The notes: generated by a model from the sequence alone, not told the origin. DNA of 7,120 nt from JABWBD01 sp040768665 (GCA_040768665.1 JAXGMN010000123.1:1-7120); one strand, 5' to 3'. Positions 1-7,120 are shown, counted from the first letter of the stretch. Numbers and translations: made by a program.

Positions 1-97
1 CCAGGAGAAGATCGGGTACGATCCAGTAGCTCGACGAGTTGGGCGGCTTGGATGCCGGCGAGGCTAATCGCGACCTTATCCCCTTCATGTCGTCCAT
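1..97 (-). CDS. N-terminal 32 codons of a protein resembling dual-specificity/tyrosine phosphatase-like proteins (3' end outside window)
   Basis: This gene runs off the left edge. The ATG at 97-95 sits nine bases after an AAGGAG ribosome binding site, the only strong one in the window; a second in-frame ATG at 88 is less well spaced. The visible protein is MDDMKGIRSR, a Ser/Pro/Lys-rich stretch, then SSSYWIVPDLLL. A leading S-Y-W-(I/V)-(V/I)-P-x-x-L-L motif resembles, from memory, the N-termini of small bacterial dual-specificity/protein-tyrosine phosphatase-like proteins. The catalytic Cys-X5-Arg loop would lie outside the window, so the assignment is tentative. The frame is open upstream to a TAG at 236-238, with an ATG at 133 and a TTG at 196 as alternative starts. 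None of these has a comparable binding site, so I keep 97. Its strand and position suggest it belongs to the same gene group as the helicase, with its own translation initiation and perhaps its own promoter. Confidence 0.6.
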   Translation of the reverse strand, partial: MDDMKGIRSRLASPASKPPNSSSYWIVPDLLL

Positions 98-250
98 TCT
101 TGGGATCTCCTTACGTGCATCTCGGACTCGCATTATTGTCAGCGTTCCGTCTGCATCGCCTGTCGCATCGGTACGGTAGACGAAGCACAGTGCCAATTTC
201 GTGATAGGCCGGATGATTCCGGCATGGCCACTTAGCTAGCTCAGTTCGGC
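98..250. other. 153-base gap between the helicase gene and the phosphatase-like gene
   Basis: This is the longest gap in the window. On the minus strand it holds a short hairpin (208-223, six-base stem GCCGGA/TCCGGC, four-base loop) with no T-run after it, so it is not a convincing intrinsic terminator. It also holds an imperfect palindrome around GCTAGC (231-244) and a TTGGCA (191-196) resembling a -35 box, but with only a poor -10 match (TACCGA) 17 bases on. A promoter is possible but not shown. The frame of the next gene is open through 235-98, so part of this stretch could be coding if that gene starts earlier. Confidence 0.5.
107..112 (-). promoter_or_regulatory. Shine-Dalgarno site (AAGGAG) of the phosphatase-like gene
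   Basis: The minus strand reads AAGGAG here, nine bases before the ATG at 97. It decides the start among several in-frame candidates. The two complete genes upstream have no comparable site, so this gene appears to be translated independently of the coupled pair. Confidence 0.7.
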
Positions 251-3200
251 TCAGACGCAGTCATCAATTCCGAGTTTGAAGCTGAGTTGTGCGGAAATGG
301 CATCAGGCAAAGAAACGGTCACTTCCGTCTCCGGCGCTATTAGCCGGGCAACCTCATCCTGCCCCATCACAAACCGGAACCACTGCTCACGGTCCGACAT
401 CACCCGGTACTGTCGCTCGTCGGCTGTGCCGGCCAAGTACGGCAGATAGACAACGATTGATTGACAACCCTCCGCTTTACAGCCCAGTCGGTCAATGCGC
501 CCGGTTCGCTGCTCGATAGTGCTCGGGTTCCAGTCCAGGTCGTGGTGAATGACGTGGCGGCAGAACCGTTGAAGGTCGACGCCCTCACCCATGACCTGGC
601 TGCAAACCAGGACGTCCGGGAAAAAAGGCGTATTAAACGCGCGCATCAGGCGAACGCGCGTGTCGCGGCGCGTCTCGCCCGTCGCGACGCGAACATTGGC
701 TAACGTCGCACGGCCCGTGATATGCTCATCGTCTTCGTCCAGATCGCCCTCTTCTCCTTCGACATCGTGCTTGCCAGTTTGGAGTCGCTTCGCGGCATCC
801 AGGTACGGATTGGTATCATCGTCCGTGGAATTCTTCGCGAGAAATTCGGCAAAGTGCTGTAGTTTTCTTCGCCACGACAGGCCCGATGCGTCCACGCGAT
901 CGAGAGTCCTTTTCACGGCTTCGTCCGGCGAGATTGAATCCAGTTCCGCAACGGGAAAACAGCGGACCAGGGTTGTGTGGACCCGAAGGAAACGACGCAT
1001 GACCGCCGTCAAGGTACTGCGTTGCTGCTCGGGAATGCTGTTGCAAGGCGACACGTTCGGCTGGATGATGTCGGCCAAAGCGGCATCAATGGCGAGTCGC
1101 CCCGGTGAGCCCTCTTTGTCAAAGTAGCGATCCTGAATTCGATTCAACAGAGCGATGAGCTCTTCGCGCACGCCGGGTTGCCCTGCCTCGAGCAGGCGTT
1201 GCAGGCCGATTTCGGTGATGCGCCGCTCGATACGGTCGCTGATGTGTTGCCGCAACGCGCGGCACGTATGCCGATAGAAGGCAAACACGAGCACCTTCTC
1301 GCCGGATTCCCACAGATCCACGACTTTTCGCACGGTGGCATCGACCTTGGGGTGACTTGCCCCGCTGCAACCGGCCAGCGCATGATCGAATTCGTCCAAG
1401 TACCAGCGCGCGTGTGCCAGGGCTGCGGCTTTCGCCGCTCCATTTTGCTCCTGCTCCGCGTCTAATTCATCTTTGGCTGTTTCCCGAGTCTTTCGCGTGT
1501 CACGAAAGGCTTCGAAGGACGAGCAAAGAGCTTCGCCGAGCAGGTCCTGCTTTGGACTGACGGCACTTCTTGCGGCCAGAAAGAACGGCAGCAGTTGTTG
1601 CGGAGGTATAGGCAGGCCGCCCGACCCGCCGCTCGCAACGATCGCCACCCCGTTCAGACGCTGCCGGCGCCGGATCTGTGGCTGCGGCGCAGTCCAGTAC
1701 TCGCCCTTGTTGTGTCTCACAATCCACGGTCGGAGGGCTGCTTGAGCCGTGTCTCGGGCGCCTTTTGCCGCATGGAATGCCTCAACAACAGCTTGCTGAC
1801 GGTAGTTTAGGCCAGCGGGCGCTGAGAGCAGCCGTTCCCACCAAGCATTTACATCGTGGTCGCAGTCGTCCGGCTGGAGCCGACTCCATTTTTGCTGAAG
1901 TCGAATTGCGGCGCGCTGACTTTCGTCAAGAACATCCCTGAGAACATTCAACTGTTGCTGAAGGAATTCGGGCTGACCGTTGTTTGATTCCCAGCGCACA
2001 TCTCCGAATCGCTCGAGAACCCGTATCAGCTCATGATGCCCCAACTGAAACGGCGTAGCAGTGAGGAACAACATCCGATCGAAAGCTCGCGCCATTGCGC
2101 CGTCGCCGGTGCGAAGATCTTGCTGCGACTCCGGTTTCTGGAGCTGTCGGGCGAGTGCCGTGCCGGGATTCTTCAGATGGTGCGCCTCATCCATTACGAG
2201 CAGCGGGGATCGCCAACGGGCCTGGGCCAGCAAATCCTTCCAGAGTTCCTCCTCGGCCGCCCGTAGGGCACGGCGTGCAGCGTCTAGGCGCTCCGATAAG
2301 CGCGCATCGCCGCCGCGAGCACGTACCGGCATCTCTTCGAGAGCCGCGGCGAGCGGCTTCAGGTCGATTCGTGGTAATGCTCGGACTACCGCCTTGGGTA
2401 CAGGATCGTCTGCAAGCTGCCGCCGCTCATCCCGTACAGCGGCATTGTAAGTAGCCTTCCAAGTCGCGGGGGCCGTTCTCAAGAGGGTTTGCCAGAGTTC
2501 GTCTCCCCAGTCGTGCGCTCGCTCCTCGCCAACTGCCCAGAGAAGTCTCGCAAGAAACCTGTGAATCTGGGCCTTCACCTGGATGAGTCGGCTGGCTTTG
2601 CCGCGCCCGTGACGTCGCAACGCCTCCGCAATGAGCGCCAGGCGAATCCACTTGTCCGTCTGACGACGAGCCATTGCCCCTTGTGCTAGAAAGATCAAGT
2701 GGCATCGTTCGCGACTCGGATCATCCAGAAGCTTCATCAGATCGACGCTGTGCCGCGCGACGCCGTACCGCAAGGCTGTGGGACTGGTCAGGGCCTTGCG
2801 CGCAGCGTGTTCCCGCCTTATGGGCCGACGTTCGCTGAGGTACAGTTCGCCAAACGTTTTGAGGTCTTGCTCCCACTTATCCACGAGATTGGCGGGAACC
2901 ATCACGATCACCGGTCCCCGTGCACTGCGGATGGCAACCGTGTATGCGACGGCCAGCGCGACGAAGGTCTTGCCCATTCCGACCTCGTCCGCCAGGATTA
3001 CGCCGGGCTGACGGTTCAGACGGCTCAGGATCTCCTCAACCTCAGCGCGCTGACGTCGCTGATCTGACTCGGGGACTCGCGTGTTCAGGCATTTACCAAG
3101 CACAAGGTCTGACGGCGGAAGATACGTGTCATTCATTTTCAACATCCCTCCAACACCCGTTCCCAGAAGTGCATGAGATCCTCGGAAACTCGTCTGCGAT

Positions 3201-5245
3201 GTGGCTCGATCTGTTGCCGGAGTGTCATGGCCAGTTCTTTCAGGAAGCCTCGGAAAACTCTCTCGAATTCCGCCTTTGGCAGACAACCCCTCGGCGGCGT
3301 CATAGTCGACTTCGTGTAGCACGATCAGGAAGTCGGCCAGCGTCAGCAGCGATTCATCGGCATTGGCATCAGTGTTTGCGAACTCGCGCACCAGGCGATT
3401 CGCAAGGGGTTCAATGCCGACCATCCCGCGCAGCCGCCACTCCAATGCCTGCTGCGAATAGGCTGGGCGCTGGAGATTCGAGCGTAACTGTGCAAGGATG
3501 TGTGCTCTGCGGCGAATGCGGTGCAGAAAAGGGGCCTGAAGATCGTAGCGCCGGAGCGGATCCAGGTCGATCGGTGTGGCCGTGTCGAGATCGGGATCTA
3601 CCGAATCCGGAGGCTGTCTTCGCCCCGTCCAAACCCGGAAGGCGGCGCTTGGATCGGTGGCGGCGAGTATCAAGAGCATGTCGTCAGCCGACATTGATTC
3701 AAGCTCGGCAGGCGGTGGCAACTTCCCCGCGTCTTCGACGTTCAGCGCAAGAAACGCTTTGTGGTCGGCCCAACAGACCAGCAGCTTTTGCGGCGGCTGC
3801 ACCGCTAACCATACAATCTCCCGTACCGGTGGCCGATCCGCAGCCTGCCATTGGGACATCGAGAACAGCTCTGGTCCTGGCTGCCCCCATGCGTGAATAT
3901 GCCAGTCGTCCGAAAAGTTGGAGAGGAGAGGCGGATCGAACCGTAGGACGATCTGCCGGTTGTCCCCGGCACGATACGTCGCCAACAGGAACCCCGGCGG
4001 CAAGGGCGGCGACGACTCGATCTCATCCGGGTCTGGCTGCGAGCCCAACCATTCGGCCGCTTCCGGGTCTGCGACCGCCTCCATTTCCGGCCAAATCCCT
4101 TCCAACTCGCCGGCCTGTCGACTGTAGGCCACTCGGTCAATGATCGTGAGCAGATTCGCCTCGGCGTTACGATGTTGCCCGACGCCCATCCCCGCAGACG
4201 TGAAATTCGACGAACCGATCATCAATGCGGAATACGCTTCGGAGCGGAGCCCCAGCATTTTCGCGTGCCACGGGCGGCGGTTTTTGTCTTCGTCGAGATC
4301 GGGCAGCATTTCCACGGTCACCGTACTTTGATATGCCGGCGGCGTTCGCAGCAGGGCCACAGGGGCGGCAAGCCGGGGCACGGTTGCCTCGGTGCCGTTC
4401 TTGCTCGCCGGAACGGAAAAGCACATCGCCCGGTGCCCGCCGCGCGCCATGAGCTTACACAAAGATGCCGTAACGCGACTGGTCTCTTTGTCCGCGTCGA
4501 AGAATGGCGATGCTATCCGCGCCTCGCTTGGCGAGCCTCCCCGTCGGCGGCACTCCTGGACCGCCTCTTCAAGGCTGCTCCGCGCGGAGTGGCTTGCCCC
4601 GACGGCTGGAAGCGTACACACCAGTCGCTGCCGCACCGCTGCGCCGCGATGCGTCCCCTTCCATCCATGCGATTGCCTTTCGATTTGATCCAGGAACTCT
4701 TCCGCGCGCTGGATTTCCCGCGGACGCTCCGACGCCCCAGGCACGCATGCGAGCAGGCTTCGCAGAAATGCAATCGTTCCCGCGAGCACGTCCGGGCATG
4801 ATTCCTCGGGCGCCAGATCAACGGCCGCGGCCACTTCATAGTTGCTTCGGTAACCGGGCTCAGTGAGATTGGCCGACGCCACGATGATTCGTACATGGCG
4901 AGTCCAGGCCAACAGGCTGAGCTTGGCGTGCTGCTTGCCGGCATGAATGCGGACTGGCAGCACGTCCCATCGCAGCGAGTGTTCCACGCCGGCGCGCGTA
5001 TAGTCTACCAACACGGCGGCATAGACGCCGCCCAGCCGGCTTTCGCGCTCGAGAAGAAAAGCCAGATCCTCGCGGTTGGGTTCCGATTCGATTTCCAAGA
5101 AACGTGCCAGACATTGCTCGTCGAACAACTCTGGCGCAAAAGTGTACGTGCTGGCGAGACACCCGATGGGATCGCCGGCTCCCTGTGGCGGCCGCCACAA
5201 TTCGAGCATGGCCCCATGACTGGATTTTCGCTTTTGTTTGCTCAT
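251..5245 (-). CDS. PLD-nuclease / SNF2-family helicase fusion protein (1664 aa), putative defence effector
   Basis: Large two-module protein, probably cytoplasmic and acting on DNA. The N-terminal module has two phospholipase D-type half-sites of HKN form: H106-A-K108 with N126 and E137, and H327-A-K329 with N347 and E362. One pseudo-dimeric nuclease or phosphodiesterase site is therefore expected. Residues 400-700 form a beta-rich then helical linker I do not recognise. The C-terminal module is a complete SNF2/HepA-type ATPase: Walker A DEVGMGKT (753-760), motif Ia VMVPANLVDKW (781-791), motif II DEAHHLKN (1019-1026), motif III LTATP (1061-1065), motif IV near 1318-1326, motif V GEGVDL (1553-1558) and motif VI QRTGRIDRLG (1579-1588). 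Motifs I and II are about 260 residues apart, and IV and V about 230, so both RecA lobes carry long insertions. An acidic run lies at 1493-1508. The ATG overlaps the preceding TGA, which fixes the start; M13 is an alternative. No frameshift or missing catalytic residue is visible. The domain calls are firm. The anti-phage role is inferred from the architecture; DISARM encodes comparable PLD and SNF2-like activities separately. Confidence 0.95.
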   Translation of the reverse strand: MSKQKRKSSHGAMLELWRPPQGAGDPIGCLASTYTFAPELFDEQCLARFLEIESEPNREDLAFLLERESRLGGVYAAVLVDYTRAGVEHSLRWDVLPVRIHAGKQHAKLSLLAWTRHVRIIVASANLTEPGYRSNYEVAAAVDLAPEESCPDVLAGTIAFLRSLLACVPGASERPREIQRAEEFLDQIERQSHGWKGTHRGAAVRQRLVCTLPAVGASHSARSSLEEAVQECRRRGGSPSEARIASPFFDADKETSRVTASLCKLMARGGHRAMCFSVPASKNGTEATVPRLAAPVALLRTPPAYQSTVTVEMLPDLDEDKNRRPWHAKMLGLRSEAYSALMIGSSNFTSAGMGVGQHRNAEANLLTIIDRVAYSRQAGELEGIWPEMEAVADPEAAEWLGSQPDPDEIESSPPLPPGFLLATYRAGDNRQIVLRFDPPLLSNFSDDWHIHAWGQPGPELFSMSQWQAADRPPVREIVWLAVQPPQKLLVCWADHKAFLALNVEDAGKLPPPAELESMSADDMLLILAATDPSAAFRVWTGRRQPPDSVDPDLDTATPIDLDPLRRYDLQAPFLHRIRRRAHILAQLRSNLQRPAYSQQALEWRLRGMVGIEPLANRLVREFANTDANADESLLTLADFLIVLHEVDYDAAEGLSAKGGIRESFPRLPERTGHDTPATDRATSQTSFRGSHALLGTGVGGMLKMNDTYLPPSDLVLGKCLNTRVPESDQRRQRAEVEEILSRLNRQPGVILADEVGMGKTFVALAVAYTVAIRSARGPVIVMVPANLVDKWEQDLKTFGELYLSERRPIRREHAARKALTSPTALRYGVARHSVDLMKLLDDPSRERCHLIFLAQGAMARRQTDKWIRLALIAEALRRHGRGKASRLIQVKAQIHRFLARLLWAVGEERAHDWGDELWQTLLRTAPATWKATYNAAVRDERRQLADDPVPKAVVRALPRIDLKPLAAALEEMPVRARGGDARLSERLDAARRALRAAEEELWKDLLAQARWRSPLLVMDEAHHLKNPGTALARQLQKPESQQDLRTGDGAMARAFDRMLFLTATPFQLGHHELIRVLERFGDVRWESNNGQPEFLQQQLNVLRDVLDESQRAAIRLQQKWSRLQPDDCDHDVNAWWERLLSAPAGLNYRQQAVVEAFHAAKGARDTAQAALRPWIVRHNKGEYWTAPQPQIRRRQRLNGVAIVASGGSGGLPIPPQQLLPFFLAARSAVSPKQDLLGEALCSSFEAFRDTRKTRETAKDELDAEQEQNGAAKAAALAHARWYLDEFDHALAGCSGASHPKVDATVRKVVDLWESGEKVLVFAFYRHTCRALRQHISDRIERRITEIGLQRLLEAGQPGVREELIALLNRIQDRYFDKEGSPGRLAIDAALADIIQPNVSPCNSIPEQQRSTLTAVMRRFLRVHTTLVRCFPVAELDSISPDEAVKRTLDRVDASGLSWRRKLQHFAEFLAKNSTDDDTNPYLDAAKRLQTGKHDVEGEEGDLDEDDEHITGRATLANVRVATGETRRDTRVRLMRAFNTPFFPDVLVCSQVMGEGVDLQRFCRHVIHHDLDWNPSTIEQRTGRIDRLGCKAEGCQSIVVYLPYLAGTADERQYRVMSDREQWFRFVMGQDEVARLIAPETEVTVSLPDAISAQLSFKLGIDDCV
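5184..5199. repeat. Perfect 16-base palindrome TGTGGCGGCCGCCACA inside the start of the helicase gene
   Basis: Every base pairs with its mirror. It covers roughly codons 16 to 21 of the helicase (through W-R-P-P). In RNA it could form a six-base stem, UGUGGC/GCCACA, closed by GGCC, starting about 46 bases after the start codon. It may be chance in GC-rich coding DNA, since the amino acids alone largely require it. Confidence 0.6.
5242..5245 (-). promoter_or_regulatory. ATGA stop/start overlap coupling the 432-aa gene to the PLD-SNF2 gene
   Basis: The TGA of the 432-aa gene and the ATG of the helicase gene share four bases (ATGA on the minus strand). The 25 bases upstream lack a recognisable Shine-Dalgarno, so the helicase is probably translated by ribosomes finishing the previous gene. 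This supports one transcript and a fixed ratio of the two proteins. Confidence 0.85.
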
Positions 5246-6540
5246 GTCAGGTCACGATAAAACTGTCGGATGGGCCGGCCACGGTAATCATGCAAGTAGC
5301 GGCCGGGCAGAATGTTACGTCGTGGCTCCCGGTATGCATGCCGGATGTAAATGCGGTCATGGCCAATACGGTCGAACCAAGGCCGCTTCCCGTCAGCCGA
5401 CTTGGCGCGCTGAACAGACTCGTGGTGGGAACATAACCGCTCCGCGCAGGCCGCGGCATCGATCGGCTCGGAAAAACCTGAGAAACGTTTCTCGAAAAGG
5501 CTCTGCAAGGAGAGATTCGGAACGGTCACTTCACCGAGGGCAGTGTGCGCTGTGCCGTACTGCTCGTGCAGCCGTTCCACGCTTCGCATGAAATCCGCCT
5601 CGTGAGCAATCGAGGGCACCACAAAGCCCTGGGCGTCCCATCTCGCCGCTTCGGCTTTCAACACGTCAAAGGCGTCTTGAAGGCTCCGGGCGAATGCTTC
5701 ATACGCACGGATGGCCCGTACCAGTGGCGCATAGCGGGCTTGCCGCTTCTCCAACAGACCGTGCAGCAGCTCCTCGTGGAAGCTGTTGTCGTCAAGCTCC
5801 GGTTGCAGTTTCCAGAGCGACGGCAGCGCGCCCAGTCGCCCATCGTCTGGAACGAGAAGGAGGTCTCGCAGGTATTTCTTCTCGCGAGACCTGGCCATCG
5901 AGGGCGCAAACGCAGCGGCAAACTCGCCCCACGCGTCACCTCCCCAACCGGGCTTCGTGCGGGGCGGCCTTTCCGCGAGGTTGCGGCGAACTGCCGCCGA
6001 CCAGCGCCCCAGTAGCGGCCGCGCACCCGCAAGTCCTGCGTAGCCGAGATCGCGTGCCCAGACATCCGCAAGTTTCTCGGTATTCGGGCCCGGTGCCAGA
6101 TGGATATCGGCAAGCCCCAAATGGACAGCCAACCTCTTGTAGACGCCGTGGAACCCGAAGATCCGCGGAGTCTTCAAGTAACTGCGTGCGTCGATATAGC
6201 CGTGCTGGTCGAGCGCGCGGTGCGTCACCAGTGTGCCCGGGACGCCCCAGATGCCGGAGTCCTGGCCCGACATCCGGACCATTGCCTCAACCACCAACCA
6301 CTCCCAGACCAGGTACGGCGAGGCGTCACGCCAACGCGGATCATCCTCCAATCCTTCGCTTATCAGAGTCCCAACCGTCATCGCAGTGAGAAAGCGAACC
6401 CGTTGCATCCGCTCGCGAACTGCCGGAACCAACTGCATTGCCAACTGATCCGCGATCTGGTAGAGGCCGAGTGGATCGAGGGTGCCCTCGCTTGTGCCTG
6501 GTGGATCGTAACTCGTCAGAAAGGGGAGTGTAACAGCCAT
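5242..6540 (-). CDS. Uncharacterised 432-aa protein, partner of the PLD-SNF2 helicase
   Basis: I do not recognise this family. The protein is soluble, with no signal peptide or membrane segment. It opens with LPFLTSYDPPGTSEG and LDPLGLYQIAD (residues 5-31), which look like conserved motif blocks. A mostly helical body follows, with an aromatic patch WEWLVVEAMVRM (79-90) and a segment FGFHGVYKRLAVHLGL (128-143) that could be a helical nucleic-acid or protein contact. Residues 253-300 are charged and helical. The C-terminal 50 residues are strongly basic and aromatic (KRPWFDRIGHDRIY, 385-398; YRGRPIRQFYRDL, 419-431), suggesting nucleic-acid contact. No nuclease, methyltransferase, ATPase or kinase motif was found. 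The reading frame stays open upstream to 6828, but the ATG at 6540 is preferred: it lies just after the previous gene ends, whereas upstream residues are Arg-rich and antiparallel-like noise overlapping that gene. No clear Shine-Dalgarno precedes it. Its TGA overlaps the next ATG, so the two proteins are probably made in coupled amounts and may form a complex. Confidence 0.88.
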   Translation of the reverse strand: MAVTLPFLTSYDPPGTSEGTLDPLGLYQIADQLAMQLVPAVRERMQRVRFLTAMTVGTLISEGLEDDPRWRDASPYLVWEWLVVEAMVRMSGQDSGIWGVPGTLVTHRALDQHGYIDARSYLKTPRIFGFHGVYKRLAVHLGLADIHLAPGPNTEKLADVWARDLGYAGLAGARPLLGRWSAAVRRNLAERPPRTKPGWGGDAWGEFAAAFAPSMARSREKKYLRDLLLVPDDGRLGALPSLWKLQPELDDNSFHEELLHGLLEKRQARYAPLVRAIRAYEAFARSLQDAFDVLKAEAARWDAQGFVVPSIAHEADFMRSVERLHEQYGTAHTALGEVTVPNLSLQSLFEKRFSGFSEPIDAAACAERLCSHHESVQRAKSADGKRPWFDRIGHDRIYIRHAYREPRRNILPGRYLHDYRGRPIRQFYRDLT

Positions 6541-6571
6541 AGGTTCACGCCAATAGGTGAGTTGTCCAGTT

Positions 6572-7120
6572 CTAATCCGCGAACTCCGCCGGCCAGACGC
6601 CTGCTGTTGGGTCTTTGCAGAGTTCATGCGGTTCAACCTGTTCCACGGCCGACGGGTTGTCCGCCGGAGCAATCTGAAGCCGGCCCCGGCTGCGCGATAC
6701 CGACACGATGGTGTACGGTTTGTCCGAATCGCTACGCGTGACTCGCTCGCCCCGCTGAAACAGAGACACCACCCCGAACTCCCGAATCTGCTTGTCAATC
6801 GGCGTTGTTTTGCCCTTACGCGCACCATCTCCCGCGTTTTGCAGCTCGCGGCAAACCTTGATGGCGGAGATAGCGAGCTTCTTGGCTCGTGACGCGTTCA
6901 TCGCCCCTTTCTTGCACGACGCCGTAATCGCCCAAGAGATGAGAGTCCGGACTGCTACCGGAAAAGGCAGGCCGTGTGAGTGGATCTGCCGACAGATTTC
7001 ACTCGCCTGCGAGTGCGCCGCCTCGGGGAGGTTTGCTCGATCCACAATCGCTGCCAGAGGGTCAGCGGCGGGACCGGCACCTGCCTCGGACTTTCGCTCG
7101 GGAGTGGCTTCACCCGCTTC
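6572..7120 (-). CDS. C-terminal part of an uncharacterised protein (182 codons visible, 5' end outside window)
   Basis: The frame is open to the right edge with no stop, so the gene is cut and its start is unseen. The GTG at 7045 could begin a 157-aa protein, but the 25 codons upstream (Ala/Pro/Gly/Glu-rich, starting EAGEATPERK) read like an interdomain linker. Past the linker lies a helical segment (about visible residues 25-100, including CRQIHSHGLPFPVAVRTLIS and a Lys/Ala-rich stretch). A beta-rich tail follows with VVSLFQRGERVTRSD, PYTIVSVSRSRGRLQIAP and a closing VEQVEPHELC; this alternation is compatible with a small SH3-like barrel. I cannot assign a family. The stop is TAG at 6574-6572, 31 bases before the next ATG in the same direction, consistent with an operon. 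The function, and whether the unseen N-terminus carries a catalytic domain, are unknown. Confidence 0.75.
   Translation of the reverse strand, partial: EAGEATPERKSEAGAGPAADPLAAIVDRANLPEAAHSQASEICRQIHSHGLPFPVAVRTLISWAITASCKKGAMNASRAKKLAISAIKVCRELQNAGDGARKGKTTPIDKQIREFGVVSLFQRGERVTRSDSDKPYTIVSVSRSRGRLQIAPADNPSAVEQVEPHELCKDPTAGVWPAEFAD

Noticed and set aside
208..223. Hairpin after the helicase stop as a transcription terminator
   Set aside because: Only six base pairs and no T-run follows on the minus strand, so readthrough into the next gene is as likely.
139..225. 28-codon minus-strand open frame in the gap after the helicase gene
   Set aside because: No ribosome binding site, no recognisable sequence, and a length expected by chance.
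591..1127. 178-codon plus-strand open frame
   Set aside because: Antisense to the conserved helicase motif V/VI region; Arg/Ser-rich with no domain or ribosome binding site.
2920..4143. 407-codon open frame on the plus strand
   Set aside because: Lies fully antisense to the helicase gene. The translation is Arg/Pro/Ala/Ser-rich, without a recognisable domain, typical of the reverse of GC-rich coding DNA.
4172..4801. 209-codon plus-strand open frame
   Set aside because: Antisense to the PLD module; His/Arg/Pro-rich with no recognisable motif.
251..6540. Assignment to DISARM, Dpd, Zorya or BREX
   Set aside because: The PLD and SNF2 modules recall parts of these systems, but no hallmark partner gene (DrmA/DrmB, DpdA, ZorAB, PglZ or a methyltransferase) is visible in the window.
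6100..6741. 213-codon plus-strand open frame
   Set aside because: Spans the junction of two minus-strand genes and has no recognisable features; a shadow frame.
6541..6828. 96-residue N-terminal extension of the 432-aa protein
   Set aside because: Overlaps the end of the preceding gene. Its composition is Arg/Ser-rich and unlike the rest of the protein. The ATG at 6540 fits operon spacing.

Overview
The window reads as GC-rich bacterial DNA, roughly 60% G+C by eye, with dense coding, a 4-base stop/start overlap and a Shine-Dalgarno site. Nothing in it identifies the taxon. No tRNA, rRNA, CRISPR array, transposase or insertion sequence is visible. All supportable genes lie on the minus strand, so they read right to left.

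In transcription order, the right edge (7120-6572) holds the C-terminal 182 codons of an unrecognised gene. After 31 bases comes a complete 432-aa gene (6540-5242) of a family I cannot name. Its TGA overlaps the ATG of a very large intact gene (5245-251, 1664 aa). That gene encodes a protein with two phospholipase D-type (HKN) nuclease half-sites at the N-terminus and a complete SNF2-type helicase/ATPase at the C-terminus. A 153-base gap (250-98) follows, and then the first 32 codons of another same-strand gene (97-1, running off the left edge). That gene has a good ribosome binding site and an N-terminus resembling small dual-specificity/tyrosine phosphatase-like proteins.

The layout looks like one leftward operon whose promoter lies beyond the right edge. 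The large protein combines nuclease and translocase modules of the kind found in anti-phage systems; DISARM, for example, encodes a PLD protein, DrmC, and a SNF2-like helicase, DrmD, as separate genes. The two genes before it, both unrecognised, may supply recognition or accessory functions, and the phosphatase-like gene after it may be regulatory. The defence role is inference from domain content and gene order. Nothing in the window proves it, and I see no methyltransferase or DISARM core gene here.
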